From: Cryptomeria japonica
Lineage: Eukaryota > Streptophyta > Pinopsida > Cupressales > Cupressaceae
Assembly (NCBI RefSeq): GCF_030272615.1
Contig: NC_081409.1
Location: 20,462,260 to 20,526,259, forward strand
DNA: 64,000 nt
Direction: 5' to 3'
Made by a program: the position numbers and the translations under genes. The notes beneath the pieces were generated by a model. That model did not search any database, was not told the DNA's origin, and saw nothing but the letters and a program-made list of their open reading frames with translations. Below are positions 24,440-35,984 of this stretch, piece after piece (positions within the stretch are counted from its first letter, which is position 1; the number at the start of each line of letters is the position of its first letter).

Positions 24440-25030
24440 TATGTCTCCAGAGTGTTCATGATATTTCCAACCTAGGGGAGGACATTATTCCGATTTAGGA
24501 AACCCTCAAAGTCTCTCAGATTCTGTTCAAGCACATGTGAATTTGCTCAAAGTCAATAGTGAGAGGAGCTGTGATCAATAGCAGGAGGGGAAGATGGAGT
24601 GGGATTCCAAACCAGGTGGAGAGGGGACCCCTATTAAAATGGACTTAAGGGGATGAGAAGAAAAGAGATCATTTGGGTCAGGAAGTTGATCATTAAACAT
24701 TATGCTGGGCAAAGGAGGGCTATAAAGGTCGAGAGGAAAACTTTGCCTAGATGACCTCTTAACTACAACTCTTGTAGCAGTCTAGGTCATAAATCTCATA
24801 GATGAGTCTTTTGATGCTGAGACTACACTACAGAGATATGAAGTTATTTGTCTTCTGGTAAAGTTTCGCTAAAGGTGAGAAAGCGAACACAAAACATAAA
24901 CTATCTACGATGAACTAGATTGCTTGCAGATGCTAGAACAAAGGTGTGAATTAATTAATTTTTTTTAAATAAGATTAGATGAATGCAATGATCTAAATGA
25001 TGAAAACAAAATGCAAAAATGAAGGTTGGA

Positions 25031-25048
25031 TTCATGTCAGGTTCACCA
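25031..25048 (-). other. Primer binding site of the 19514..26175 element
   Basis: On the minus strand, three bases after the 5' LTR, the text is TGGTGAACCTGACATGAA. The leading TGG pairs with the CCA end of a tRNA. The same TGGTGAACC(C/T)GA string primes the larger pol-less element (45729..45747). I do not assign the tRNA species. Confidence 0.7.
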
Positions 25049-25051
25049 AAA

Positions 25052-26175
25052 TGTAATGGAGGAAATTTGCTACCTCAAGGATGATGAATCCTAGAGAAAA
25101 AATCCACCCTCTGATACCTCACTCGAACTAGCACTAAGGTGATCCAGGGCATGAAATTAATAAATTGAAACAATTAACTACAATCTAAGGTTCTTAGACA
25201 AATCTGCCTAGCCTCTATCCAGAGGACGAGCATGCAGGTCTGGGACACCAATGTGGCACACTATCATCCTGTATGGATGAGGTACAAAAGCCATACAAAT
25301 AGTTCCAGATGCAATTATAATTTGATAAAAACACAAAAAATGATAAAACTAGAGTAATAGATGCACACAATGAAATAATAATTAAAGTAAAGTGGAATGA
25401 ATGAGATGAAAGGGACTCATAATTAGTCGACGATTGGAGCCTCCCGTAAAAGTATCTACTCTTCCATGAACCTCTACCTGCACACAAGTGAGAGAGAAAA
25501 TGTTGGGGGTTGTGTTTTGGAGCCTGCCTAAATTAGACCTTGTTTTGGTGTTTCCACCTCCATAGGCAACCTAGATAAAAGCCATGGGGAAAATAAATGA
25601 TAAAGAGAATTGGAAAATAATGCAAGACAAGGAATGATAATATGTAAAATAGAAGGAGAAAAGGATGAGTAAACTCCCCTTTTTAAGATGCCTATGAAAA
25701 TGATGTCATGAGATATTTGTAGAGTTGCAACAATGATAGCCTTCACAAGAGAAATAGTGAATGTTGTCCTAAGAGATTTCCAAGAGCTTCAACCTGTAAG
25801 AAAAATTAATTTTGCCAAAAATAAATCCCCCCAAATGTCTTCAAACATGATAGATAAAGGCTCTGGAAGAAAACCCAACATCGATGGTCGCATACAAGGG
25901 TACTATGATTCATTCCATGTGTAGGCGTAATGCTCAAACAACCACCCATGGACAATCAAATTCGCGGGACACTAGCACGCCGTGCAGACATCTCTGCATT
26001 GCGCTAGAGTCCCAAAGGTGATAGGTCAACATTGTTGGTATAACTCCATTTTTAAGCTAACAAGGTGATCCCAATGCAAAAAAGGACAAAGATGGTGGCA
26101 CATGACCTCCAATGACATGGTGTAAGGCACTATTTGTCACGTTGAGTTTCATAGGGCATGATTTTTTATTTTACA
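25052..26175 (-). repeat. 5' LTR of the 19514..26175 element
   Basis: An uninterrupted 1124-base copy. It is the reference that reveals the solo-LTR insertion in the other copy and shows the intact TTACA terminus. It contains no ORF of note. Confidence 0.78.
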
Positions 26176-26180
26176 AGTAG

Positions 26181-27306
26181 CAACCTCCTCTTTCTCCTTG
26201 TCTTGAGTAGTGTAAGAGGGGGAAATTGCCAAAGTCAGACGTGGGAAACCTTTAGAGGAGCTAGGCTATCCATCATCTCCACTAGAATTTTGCCAACCCT
26301 TGTCATGATTAGAATCCACCCACCCACTAGCACCACCAACAACTATGTCTAAACCCCCCAAGCCCTAACGAGGCAGGGAGGTGGAGTGCCACCTATTGAA
26401 ATCACTGCCACCACTAGTATTAATAAGTTGGAGATTCAAATTTCTTGGAAGCATTTCTATTGATTTAGTCAAAGGTAGGGAGTCATATGAATGGTGTTCT
26501 TTCCTATTCAAAAAACTTCACAACGTAATAAGGTCAAATATGTTCTTGTAACATTCAATAAATCAATTTTTTTTTTTGGAAAATGTCTCCCACTACTATT
26601 TCTACCCATGTTGATGCAGGAGCATCCCGGTGAATCCTATCACATTCTACCACAATGCCAAATTTCTTCCTATGGATTGGAATAGGGACACTCTATTGCA
26701 ACATTCCTAGGTAGTAGTAGTTGTCAACTTGTTTTCTGGTAGATCTCATCACCAAAATTTTGTCTTGTCAAGCAACATAAACTCAATCCTATGGGAGGTA
26801 GCAAGTGAAACTCTTCCATACCTTGCAGAGTCTTCACAACTCATCACATAGTAGCTTTGGGTCAAGACAACCCCTAGATGGATTTGCATCCCTCTACATA
26901 AACCCTTGGTGCTTTATCATGAACTTTGGGCCAATATACACATTTCACTAGGCATTGGGCTTAGGACCTAGCTGAGGCTGATGTGAAACACTTCTAAGGA
27001 TGAGTTAGTATTTAATCATTCTCTAAATTTGTTAGAAGGTAGCTAGAGAGATAGGGAGTTGGGAGATAACAAATTAGGATTGAGAACTAAGTTTAACATG
27101 TAAGTAGATAATAATCCCATGACGGCCTATGAGCCTGCAAGTGTGACCAATAGGCCTATTTTTTATCTTCATATGAGAGGACCTATGGGCATATTCTATT
27201 TCTACTTAGATCAATAAATTTATGCATTTCTTTCAATTGCTTGAGTTGTGTTGGATTCTATTGCAAGGATGGACAATTTATTTTAGACCTTCCATCCTTC
27301 ACTACA
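26181..27306. other. Unclassified; right end resembles a gypsy LTR edge
   Basis: No gene is supported. The last 200 bases (AATAAATTTATGCATTTCTT-type text near 27215, ending CTTCACTACA at 27306) look like the R/U5 end of a gypsy-type LTR. They are followed at 27312 by TGTATCAAAGCAAG, close to the TGGTATCAAAGC primer site seen at 31538. I could not place the left end of such an LTR or find its partner. Confidence 0.35.
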
Positions 27307-27606
27307 TGAAGTGTATCAAAGCAAGATTCAAATCCTTTGGGAGAATGAGGGCATTCGATAAGACTTTACTGTGAAAAAATTGTTGACCTTAGGTAGACTA
27401 TAGGTGTTGTCAATAGAGTGTCAAACTATGAGGCAATTACACCCCTGTAGCTAGACTATTGGCCTAAGGTAGTCACACCAAATCTGAAGGAAAGATGCCA
27501 CCAAGTAAGTATGATGCCTGTCATGGCCAATGTTATCGAAAGTATAGAGGAAAAGAGGGACATGATGAGAAAATGAAGAACTAATTCGATGATGTCGAGG
27601 AATATA
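27307..27606. other. Probable leader of a truncated gypsy element
   Basis: Starts with a PBS-like TGTATCAAAGC at 27312. A short frame near 27496 (MPPSKYDACHGQCYRKYRGK) is unrecognised. The copia element at 27607 interrupts whatever followed. Confidence 0.3.
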
Positions 27607-28805
27607 TGTTGGATATTGTTGGTCATTGTTGCTACTAGGATATGTTGTTGTCATTGATGTCAACATATTCCTATGTATTGTTCCAGTGATTGCTGATTGG
27701 GGGGATCTTATGATCCAGTTTGTAGTGTTGATTTATTGATCACTATTTTGCAGAGTTCGGTATATCCTCTAGTATATTCTGGTGTGATCAGATCTGGTGC
27801 TAAGCTTTTGGGATATTGCTTGGGATGGTCTTGTATGTCTTCATTTCAGATGGATAATGATTTGGTGCTCTGCAAGTTACCTTTCTTTGTGGTAGTTGTC
27901 GATTTGTTATGTTCTTGAGCTTTCAGATGTTGATTGATGGAGATTTGATAAGTGGTATTGGTGTAGTTGTTCTTGATGATTTCCATTGATCGTTGTGTGA
28001 GTTTTTGGTGGTTTCTATCAACGGGTGATAATTTGCATGTTATGCGGTATTTTTGGTGGTGTAGCGTGTTGCGGTTGATCTTGGCGTGATTTCTGGTGGA
28101 GTTGTGCATTTGGGAATTTGATTTAGGACCATGCTATGCTATTTAAACCATTATATTGGTCCAATGGTCAATCTTTGTATCATGTGATGTAATCCTATAA
28201 TTGAGGGTTTAGCCGACCTTGTTGTCAAGGTTGATGAATTGTATATATAGGTGATATAGTCATGTATTTTGGGTGTCGATGTTGTGTTTGCATTATTAGA
28301 TAGAGGTGTATGTACAAACAAGTGATTTATCCTTTGGTGTTGAGTTTGAGGAGAGTTTGGTGTTGCAGGGCAAACATTTGTGCTTAACCGAAACTGTAAT
28401 CAGGCATTTGGAGATGCTATTCTTTTAGTTCATTTCTTCCAGATTATAGTCTGAATCTTATTGTAAGTCAGTGAGACTTCCCTAAGGGTTGTAGCCTTCC
28501 AGGCAAATATTATTTGAGTAGTGAGCTCTAGGCAGTGTTCTTGAATGCATGAGCATTCCCCATTGTAATATTTTCACATACTACTACAGAGTATCATCTT
28601 ACTACGGACATGTTCCCGCTGGGGTTTTTCCCTTAACAGGGTTTTCCACGTCAAAATCTTGGTGTTGTGTGTTGTGCTTTCAATTCGCCTATCTATCTTA
28701 TTGATGTTGTTTATTAGATCTGGTTTTGGTGGTTAAGTTTGTTATTTTGGTGAAGACTGATTCACCCCTCCCCCTCTTAGTCTCCATTCTTGATTGCTGC
28801 TAACA
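27607..28805 (+). repeat. 5' LTR of the copia element
   Basis: 1199 bases, TGTTGGATATTG..GCTGCTAACA, ending three bases before the primer site. A TATA box (TATATATAG at 28242) is conserved in both solo copies. The CTGATTCACCCC.CCCC block near the 3' end (about 28760) is a usual copia LTR feature. Confidence 0.85.
28242..28250 (+). promoter_or_regulatory. LTR TATA box
   Basis: TATATATAG lies in a GATGAATTGTATATATAGG context that is present in the same relative place in all three LTR copies of this family in the window. That conservation suggests it is the LTR core promoter. Confidence 0.55.
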
Positions 28806-28807
28806 AT

Positions 28808-28819
28808 TGGTATCAGAGC
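28808..28819 (+). other. Primer binding site, initiator-Met tRNA type
   Basis: TGGTATCAGAGC follows the LTR end after two bases. This is the standard complement of the 3' end of plant initiator methionine tRNA used by many copia elements. Confidence 0.9.
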
Positions 28820-28861
28820 TAGATCCTTTGGTATAAGCTTAATCACTTGAGGAGATCCGAG

Positions 28862-29979
28862 ATGGTAGCTCAAGGTGTTATCTTTCAAAAGGATAGTATG
28901 AGGTTTGATGGAAGCAACTACGCTATATGGAATAACTGGATGGAAGTGCACTTGAAATTTCTTGGTGAAGATTATTGGAAGATTACAAAGAATGTCTATG
29001 TTTTTCCTCAGAATGGACCATCTACTCCTTGTGGGGTTAAGGAAGTTGAACATAATATTAGAATGAAGGAGGCATTGTTTAGTGCCCTGACATATTTTGA
29101 GATGATAAATGTAACGGGACTTCTGACCGCACATGAGATTTGGGAGAATCTTGAGGTGTTGTATGAAGGTGATAAACAAGTGAAGGTTGCTAAGTTGTGG
29201 AGTTTGAAAGGAAAGTATGAGGTATTAAATATGGGAGATGGTGAGAACATACACTATTTTATGGCTAAGGTGAATGACCTTGTCCTAGGTATCAGATGTG
29301 CCGGTGTAACTATTGAGGAAGATGAAATTGTTGCTAAGGTGTTGAGATCTTTTCCTCCTACCTATAAACATAAGGTTGTTGCTATTGATGAGATCCAAAG
29401 TGTGACTACTGTGATAAGAGATATGCTGGTTGGAAAGCTTGTTGCATTTGAGCTGAGTGAATTTGGAGAATCACATGGAAAGTCCGAGACAACATTTAGA
29501 GCATCTGCTTCTGTATTTAGTAAGTAGAAATATGATCCTGATGAATGCAAAATACCCAGATATGAGAGAGAGAAGAGAAATGGAAGAGCAATAAAAGGAG
29601 CTAGATGAACTTGAAGCACTAATTGCCCGAAGATTACCTAAAGGTACTGGTAAGTATAATGGAAAGTTGTCTTTGAAATTTTTCTCTTGTAATAAGATAG
29701 GACATTTTTCTTCTAGATTCTCGAAGAGAATGGCTAAGTATGAAAGGCATGATAAGTTTGATAAGCATGATAGGAATGATAGATATAACAATCATGAGAA
29801 GTATGATAAGCCTTACAAGTCTAACTGAAAGTTTAGAAATCAGAAGAACTATTGTTATATTGTTAATGAAGGTATTATAGATGAATAATCTAAAGGAGAT
29901 GAAGTTTTTTAATTTCTATTAAAGAAGATGGACCTGTACCTGTTGATTCCACTAGTTGTACTATTGAGGAGAAGGCTTT
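28862..29979 (+). pseudogene. Copia Gag (UBN2 family), damaged and cut by an insertion
   Basis: From the ATG at 28862 the frame is open for 221 residues to TAG 29525 and reads MVAQGVIFQKDSMRFDGSNY, then WNNWMEVHLKFLGEDYW. Later come EIWENLEVLYEGD, LKGKYEVLNMGDGENI, and EIVAKVLRSFPPTYK with the LVAFELSE end, the usual UBN2 Gag layout. After the stop the same frame continues with more stops into a knuckle region reading FFSCNKIGHFSSRFSKR, where two of the three zinc cysteines have become Phe. The frame then stops being copia-like at 29979, where the LTR of a Ty3/gypsy element begins. Gag forms the retrotransposon particle; this copy cannot. Confidence 0.82.
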
Positions 29980-31534
29980 TGGTGCAGGAGCACCTAGTTT
30001 AGTGCAATTTATTCATTTTTGTGTGTTTGTTCATAGCTTGGTTTTTGAAGGTGAATAATATTCTTATCATAGGTCCCCATATGTTTGAGATATGCTTTGG
30101 TAGGTTGGATGTCCATAGGACCATGCATTTGCTCAATTTTGGCTTGTAAGCCCTTGCAAGCCTAAAATGGCATAATCATGCATTTTGGTCTAAAAATTCA
30201 TGAAATGATTTGTTTGGAATTGGGACATGTCATATAATGATTTTTAATCATCCTAAATGGTTTAGACAAGGAAATAAAGCATGTAATGCAAAAATGCACT
30301 TTTTTGCAAAAATTGTCAATGTTGCACAACTTTTTGCAACGTCGAGCAACTTTGAGCAAAGGGTTGGTTAGGAAACTAATGGAGAGTTAGTTGGGCCAAA
30401 AATGGCATATAAATTTCCTAAGCATGAATTTAAGAGGGTTGGTGATTGTCTGGAGTAGACCATAATACAATTTGAAGATCATTTTTCAAGTTTACCTTGT
30501 TTTTTATCAAATTCTTGAGCAGCAGTCTGTACTTCATGGATTGATTACCTTACTGTTCTTTGATATTTTCTTTACACAAGTTCTTTTAGTAATCAGGAAG
30601 CATTGTAATTAGTTTACTTGTAGGTTTTGAATTGAGTTTTGAATTTTGTAAGCTCTCGGTTTAAGTAAGGGTTTGAGAGGTTCAGACATGGTTCTAGCTT
30701 GAAGTCCTTAGAGTTCTTCTCAATAACCCTTGGGACTTGAGCCATGGAACCATTGTACATTGTACATAGTTTTTGTTTTGATTTTGAGATCATGGAAAAC
30801 CCATTGAGCATCATTTCCTAGGCAAGCTCAGTCATAGCCCAGTTAGGAAATGAATGAAAATATACAAATGCTTGTAGGAAAGAGCAGGGTTGCAGTTGCA
30901 GAATGTTTGGAATGAACAAGTGAGATGTGGTAGAGCATGTGTGAGATTTTGGAGGTGTGGCAGATCAGGGAAGGCACCAAACCCTTGAAAGAAGACCAAA
31001 AAGAGCCTAAAACCCCTTAAAATAAGCATTTCTCGGGTTCCATACCTGTACAGTCAGACTGAGATGTCTCATTTCCTAAATTTTGAAGTACTTCCAAAAG
31101 GGCACTCAGATCACCAATGAGTTTGTGTGGGTCTTTGCGTAAATTGTAAACAAATCCACAAAAACCAATTAGGTAGGGCTAATTGGGGCTCTAGGGCTAT
31201 TAGGCCTAGAAAATAGGGAAAGGAAGGAGCGATGGGGAAATGGATCAAACCCAAACTCAAAACCTATTGATTGGCCTTAGAAAACCTCATAAACACCTTC
31301 TACCATCCCTGCAAGCATTTGTTAGGAGTTTAAGGGTGTAAGGTTGGATTTACCCTTGTGAATCTCAACCATGCCTGAGCAACCTATGAGTACATTATGA
31401 TTGGGAGCACTCCTAGAGAGTTAGGATGTCTAAACTGATTGATAGACCAGAGAATAATGAAGTGAGCCCACTAAGACAATACTTGACTACTTTTTGATAA
31501 AGCACTGACTCTCTTTGAGTGTTACTCCCCATCA
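29980..31534 (+). repeat. 5' LTR of the chromovirus
   Basis: 1555 bases. It aligns end to end with the 3' copy with scattered substitutions and small indels (for example the extra CTTGCAAGC block near 30150). Confidence 0.88.
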
Positions 31535-31537
31535 TAG

Positions 31538-31549
31538 TGGTATCAAAGC
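31538..31549 (+). other. Primer binding site of the chromovirus
   Basis: TGGTATCAAAGC lies three bases after the LTR, a common initiator-Met-type variant in plant Ty3/gypsy elements. Confidence 0.8.
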
Positions 31550-31570
31550 AAGCAATATTTGGGAAGAAGA

Positions 31571-33033
31571 ATGTACATGACAAACACTAAATCAGTAGGA
31601 GAGAATAGTTTAAGGATGATGACTAATGTAGAGTTAGACAAGAAGGTAGAAGATAAAGAGGAAGAAAATAGGCTGCTCGGAGAAAGATTACTACAACTAG
31701 AGAGCAAACTAGATGTAGTTGAGGATAAAACTGAGAAAGTGACAATTAAGGTTAATGAAGGGAAGGGAAAAGAAGTTGTAGAAGAGGATAGTACACCTGA
31801 ACTAGACTCTATTCTACCTAAAGAACCTTTCCTTAAAGAAATCAAATCCTTAAGAGGAAAATCCTTGGAAGGAGTGCCACTTTTTTATGCAAAAATGGAG
31901 CTTGAAGTAGTCATGGAATGGATAGAGGGATTGGAGAATCACTTTGAATGTGATGGGATTAGTGAGGCACAAAAGGTGAAAGTGGCCAAGTCTAGATTGA
32001 GAGGAGCAGCCTTTACTTGGTGGAAATTTATCCAAGAAGAGAGGCAAAAAGAGGGTAAGAACCCAATAGCTACTTGGAAACAAATGTTAGCCAAGGTGAA
32101 AGAGACTTGAATGTGAGCAACTACACTGAGGAATTTCAGAAGTTGTGTCTGAGTTCCAAGGTGGTGGAAGATGAAAACATCAAGGTAGCTAGATACTTGA
32201 ATGGATTGAGATGGAATATTCAAGAGGAATTGAATTTGTTATGTCCTAGTGCCATGCATAAGTGCTATCAATTGGCACTAAAGATGGAAGAAAAGAGAAA
32301 AAAGAAGCAAGAGCAAAGCAACAGTGGAAGAGGTAAAGGAAGATATGGTAGAGGTTAGAGACGTAGCTTTGGTGGAAGAAGTGTAGACAAAAGATCCCAA
32401 GGGTAATCCAAGTTGGTTGAGAAAAGTGGGGATTCCAATAGCAAGAGCAGCTATAGAGGAAGGGGATCTAGCAACTCGAGTAGAGGAAGGTCTAGTGGAT
32501 TAGGAAGAGGGTCCTATTTTGCCACCATGAAGTGCTACAATTGCCATCAACTTAGACAATCGACCTATAGATGCCCTGAGAAGTCTTCTTCATCCCAAGG
32601 AGGTGAGAGGAGAGTAAACTATGCTCAAGAGGATTCAACAAACATGAAAGCATCAGAAGTGAGCTTGGATTCAGAGGTGGGAGAGAACCTTATGATAAGA
32701 ATAGTCTTGATTAAAGAGCTGGTTAAGGAGGAACCTAGCCAAAGAAGATCCTTGTTTAGAATAAAATGCAAGATCATGGGAAAGGTATGTAGAGTAGTGG
32801 TGGATTCAGGATCCACAGACAACATAGTGTCAGAGGAAGTGGTGAGTAAGCTCAATTTACCAAGAATACCACATAGTGATCCCTATAGAGTTGCATGGGT
32901 CAACAAGGGGCAACATGTTCTTGTGAATGAACAAACTTGGGTGGAGTTCACTATAGGAGGCTACAAGGACATAATCTTGTGTGATATCTTGCCCATGGAT
33001 GCTTGCCATCTTCTCTTAGGTAGGCCATGGTAG
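31571..33033 (+). pseudogene. Chromovirus Gag and aspartic protease
   Basis: The frame from the ATG at 31571 (MYMTNTKSVGENS) holds an acidic coiled-coil-like start, then a Gag capsid core (RLRGAAFTWWKFIQEE). It shifts near 32095 into the next frame (NYTEEFQKLCLSSKV, then RYLNGLRWNIQEEL), has stops near 32358 and 32403, and continues with an Arg/Gly/Ser-rich stretch and one CCHC-like knuckle CYNCHQLRQSTYRC, where the usual Gly-His is lost. The protease follows, with catalytic VVDSGSTDNIV at about 32800, and ends CHLLLGRPW at 33030. Order and motifs are standard for chromoviruses. The lesions preclude a working polyprotein. Confidence 0.82.
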
Positions 33034-34408
33034 TTTGACAGAAAATAAATACACCATGGAGAGAAGAATGCTTATACATTTCAAAAGGATGGAACCACCT
33101 ACAAAATTCAGTCCATAGGTGATCAAGTAGAGGGAAGATCAAAAGGTCCTAATGTGCTCCTAGTTGGTGAGAAATAGTTCATCAACACACTCAAGGAAGG
33201 AGAAGGAATGGGGTTTGTCATTGTTGTAAAGCCAAAAGAAGACATCAAAGAGAAGAAGGTGTGCATTCCTATAGAAGTGCAGCAGGTCCTAAATTAGTAA
33301 GGACATCATTAGTGATGGAACACCAGCTACATTGCCTCCTCAATATGCCATAAGCCACCAAATTGATTTCATACCTGGAGCTTCATTACCCAATAAGGCA
33401 GCTTATAAGATGACCCCAGATCAGAACAAGGAGATAGCCAAGCAAATACAAGAACTCTTAGACAATTGACTAATAAGGAAAAGTATTAGCCTATGTGTAG
33501 TACCCACTATTTTGGCCCCAAATAAGGGAGGTACTCAAAGACTTTGCACAAATTCTAGAGCTATAAACTGGATTACTATAGATTTCCAATTCCAAGAATT
33601 GAAGACTTGATGGATTATTTGGGAGGTGTTGAATACTTCACCAAGATAGATCTCAAGAGTGGTTACCACCAAATCAGAATAAAGGAGGGTGATGAATGGA
33701 AGACAACCTTCAAGACCACAAAAGGACTCTATGAATGGCTTGTTATGCCATTTGGACTCACAAATGCTCCTAGAACATTCATGAGACTCATGAATGAAGT
33801 ACTCAAGGACTACATTGGTAAATTTGTTGTTGTTTACTTAGATGACATCTTAATTTTTAGCAAGTTTAAAAATGGACATCTTAAGCATATAGAAATTGTA
33901 TTGAGGAAACTATGTGATGAGCAACTAACCATCAATTTAGAGAAATGTGAGTTTATGAAATAAGAGTTGGTGTATCTTAGGTTTGTAGTCTCAAGAGGTG
34001 TTTTGAAGATGGATACCTCTAAGGTGGAATCCATAATCATTTGGCCTACACCTAAGACAATAAGTGAAGTAAGAAGCTTTCATGGCTTGGCTCAATTTTA
34101 TAGAAAGTTCATAAGAGGATTTAGTGAAATATGTGCACCCATGCTTGAGACAATCAAGGGAGGCATGAGAACCAAGTTTGTATGGACAAAGGAAGCACAA
34201 AGAGGATTTGATATCTTCAAGACAAAGGTGGCTACTCAACTAGTACTCATCCTACCAAGCTTTGACAAGCTATTCACCATTGAATGTGATGCAAGCAACA
34301 TAGTAGTTGGAGTAGTTTTAAGCCAAGACAATAGACCGGTTGCCTTTTTCAGTGAGAAGCTCAATGATGCAAAGAAAAGGTATTCTTCCTATGATTTGGA
34401 ATTGTATG
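33034..34408 (+). pseudogene. Chromovirus reverse transcriptase and start of RNase H
   Basis: After a poorly conserved linker, a shifted frame reads PQYAISHQIDFIPGASLPNK (about 33343), the lead-in to RT. The main frame resumes near 33595: [35 protein letters not shown], the [16 protein letters not shown] fingers and palm, and the catalytic YLDD at about 33837. A TAG at 33961 interrupts it. The following FHGLAQFYRKFIRGF and the RNase H start FTIECDASNIVVGVVLSQ lead to YSSYDLELY, where the next element is inserted. RT copies the element RNA into DNA; this copy has stops and at least two small frameshifts. Confidence 0.85.
34404..34408 (+). other. Target site duplication GTATG, left copy
   Basis: GTATG directly precedes the TGTAGCATAGG end of the inserted element and is repeated exactly at 60476..60480 after its ..GTGTCTACA end. 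The chromovirus frame rejoins perfectly across it (..LELY then ALVQYL..). Confidence 0.93.
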
Positions 34409-35984
34409 TGTAGCATAGGAAATTGGAAATCATCACAAGCAAATCAAAGTACTAATCTAGCTCAATCACGAAAGCACAAATGAAATGATCAATCCTAAAC
34501 ACACTCAATAAAGACATGAAAGCAAAACATTCAAGATTAAAAGCTAAGCAAACCAAATGCAGATATGAATGTCTCCTTCATGCGGCTCCATTGTCCTTCT
34601 TTCTCCTTCAAATAGCTTTGTTGTGGATCTCACCTACTAGTGCATGATCATGATATGAAAGCAAGTAGACAAGATGATTGCTCAAGAATACTCGAAGCGT
34701 GATTGATTTGACAAAGTGATTATTAGATCGATAATGTGATTAGATTCGACAAAGTGATTAGATTGGGATTGAAGAAATTCATCCAATTTATAGACAAATT
34801 GGAGAAAAGATCAAATTAGCATGAAGAGATTCAAATGGAAATTGCAAATCAATATGACAAATTGTGACAAATTATGACAAATTTGCACTTTCTATGCAAA
34901 ATTGATTGATTGATAATTCATGACAAAATTATGACAACTTTCTATGTCAAAATTGATTGATTGTCAATTATGACAAATTATGACAAATTGAAATGTCATT
35001 CCAATGAAATTAGGAGAAAAATAGGAGGAAATTGAATTAGAAATTAGGAAAATTAGAAAATTGGAAATAGGAATTTAAGAAATTAGAAAATGAGGAAAAT
35101 AGGAATTTAGTGAATTAATTAATAATTTTTCATTTATTAATTAATTCACAAAGAGGGAATTTAGAAATTGAGGAAATTAGGAATTAGGAGAAATTAGGTA
35201 AATCAATTAATAATTTGTCATTTATTAATTAATTCACAAAAAGAGGAATAATTAGTTAGCCAATTAAATTAAACATTTAATTGTGACTCGAAGACTTAGG
35301 ATAAATAAATAATTTATTTAACCTAGAGGGAGAAATGACAAATAGGGTTAAATGAATAAAATCATGAAACCCTAAAAGATGAATTAGAAATGCAAGGATG
35401 ACAATTAGGTCTTGACAAAGGATAATTGATATCGATTCAATTTGATCATGATTCTGACTTGATAAAAGACCAATACTGACAAACGATGTGATTGATAAAT
35501 GCGCCAATTGATAAGGAACAATGATTAATTGATCCAAATTGACAAAGACGACAATCGATGACAAATCGATCGCAAAATGACAAAATTGACAAAGAGAACA
35601 ACGATCGATGACAAATTGATCGCCAGATGACAAGATTGAAAATTACAACGATCGATGACAAATCGATCGCAAGATGACAAGATTGATAAGAGGACAAAAC
35701 CCTAATTAGGATTGACGATGTCCAAAATGATGACAAATGAATACGCACATTGATGCGACAGGATAAGATTGACCAAAATCATGACAAATATTGCTATCGA
35801 CAAGACCAAATTCGAGAGCGAGATAAATGAAGAATGAAGAAGAAGGACTCGATGCTTGCAAATGATAAAGACCAAGTGCAAATCATAGGAGAAATGTTAA
35901 TGCGATGCAAAAACCCTAAAATAAGGCAATGCGCCAATGTTAAAATATGACTCCGCAAGCGTTGACCATTTTTAGGTGTCTACA
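34409..35984 (-). repeat. 3' LTR of the non-autonomous element
   Basis: 1576 bases, TGTAGCATAGG..GGTGTCTACA in plus text. At 35545..35690 it holds three spaced copies of a (C)GATCGATGACAAATCGATCGC-like word, each an imperfect palindrome, separated by about 57 bases. Near-identical text is found in the split 5' copy. Confidence 0.9.

Larger units (their letters stand above)
19514..26175 (-). mobile_element. Non-autonomous LTR retrotransposon (Tat-like PBS/PPT, no pol)
   Basis: Two direct LTR copies (19514..21994 and 25052..26175, about 1.12 kb each once the solo LTR inside the left copy is subtracted) bound a 3.06 kb interior. LTR ends are TGTAA..TTACA (left copy mutated to TTAAA). The flanks AATAG (19509..19513) and AGTAG (26176..26180) are a 4-of-5 target duplication. 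Orientation is minus: a TGGTGAACCTGACATGAA primer site lies next to the right LTR and an AGAGGGGGCAAAATTT polypurine tract next to the left. The interior has no Gag knuckle, protease, RT, RNase H or integrase, only a decayed Ser/Pro-rich sense ORF. It depends on another element. The PBS and PPT resemble those of the larger pol-less element at 34409..60475. Confidence 0.75.

Noticed and set aside
35277-35748. Minus-strand frames of 100 to 118 codons in the LTR (repeated at 59801..60239)
   Set aside because: They are produced by the tripled palindrome array in the LTR. The repetition at both LTRs is expected and does not indicate a gene.
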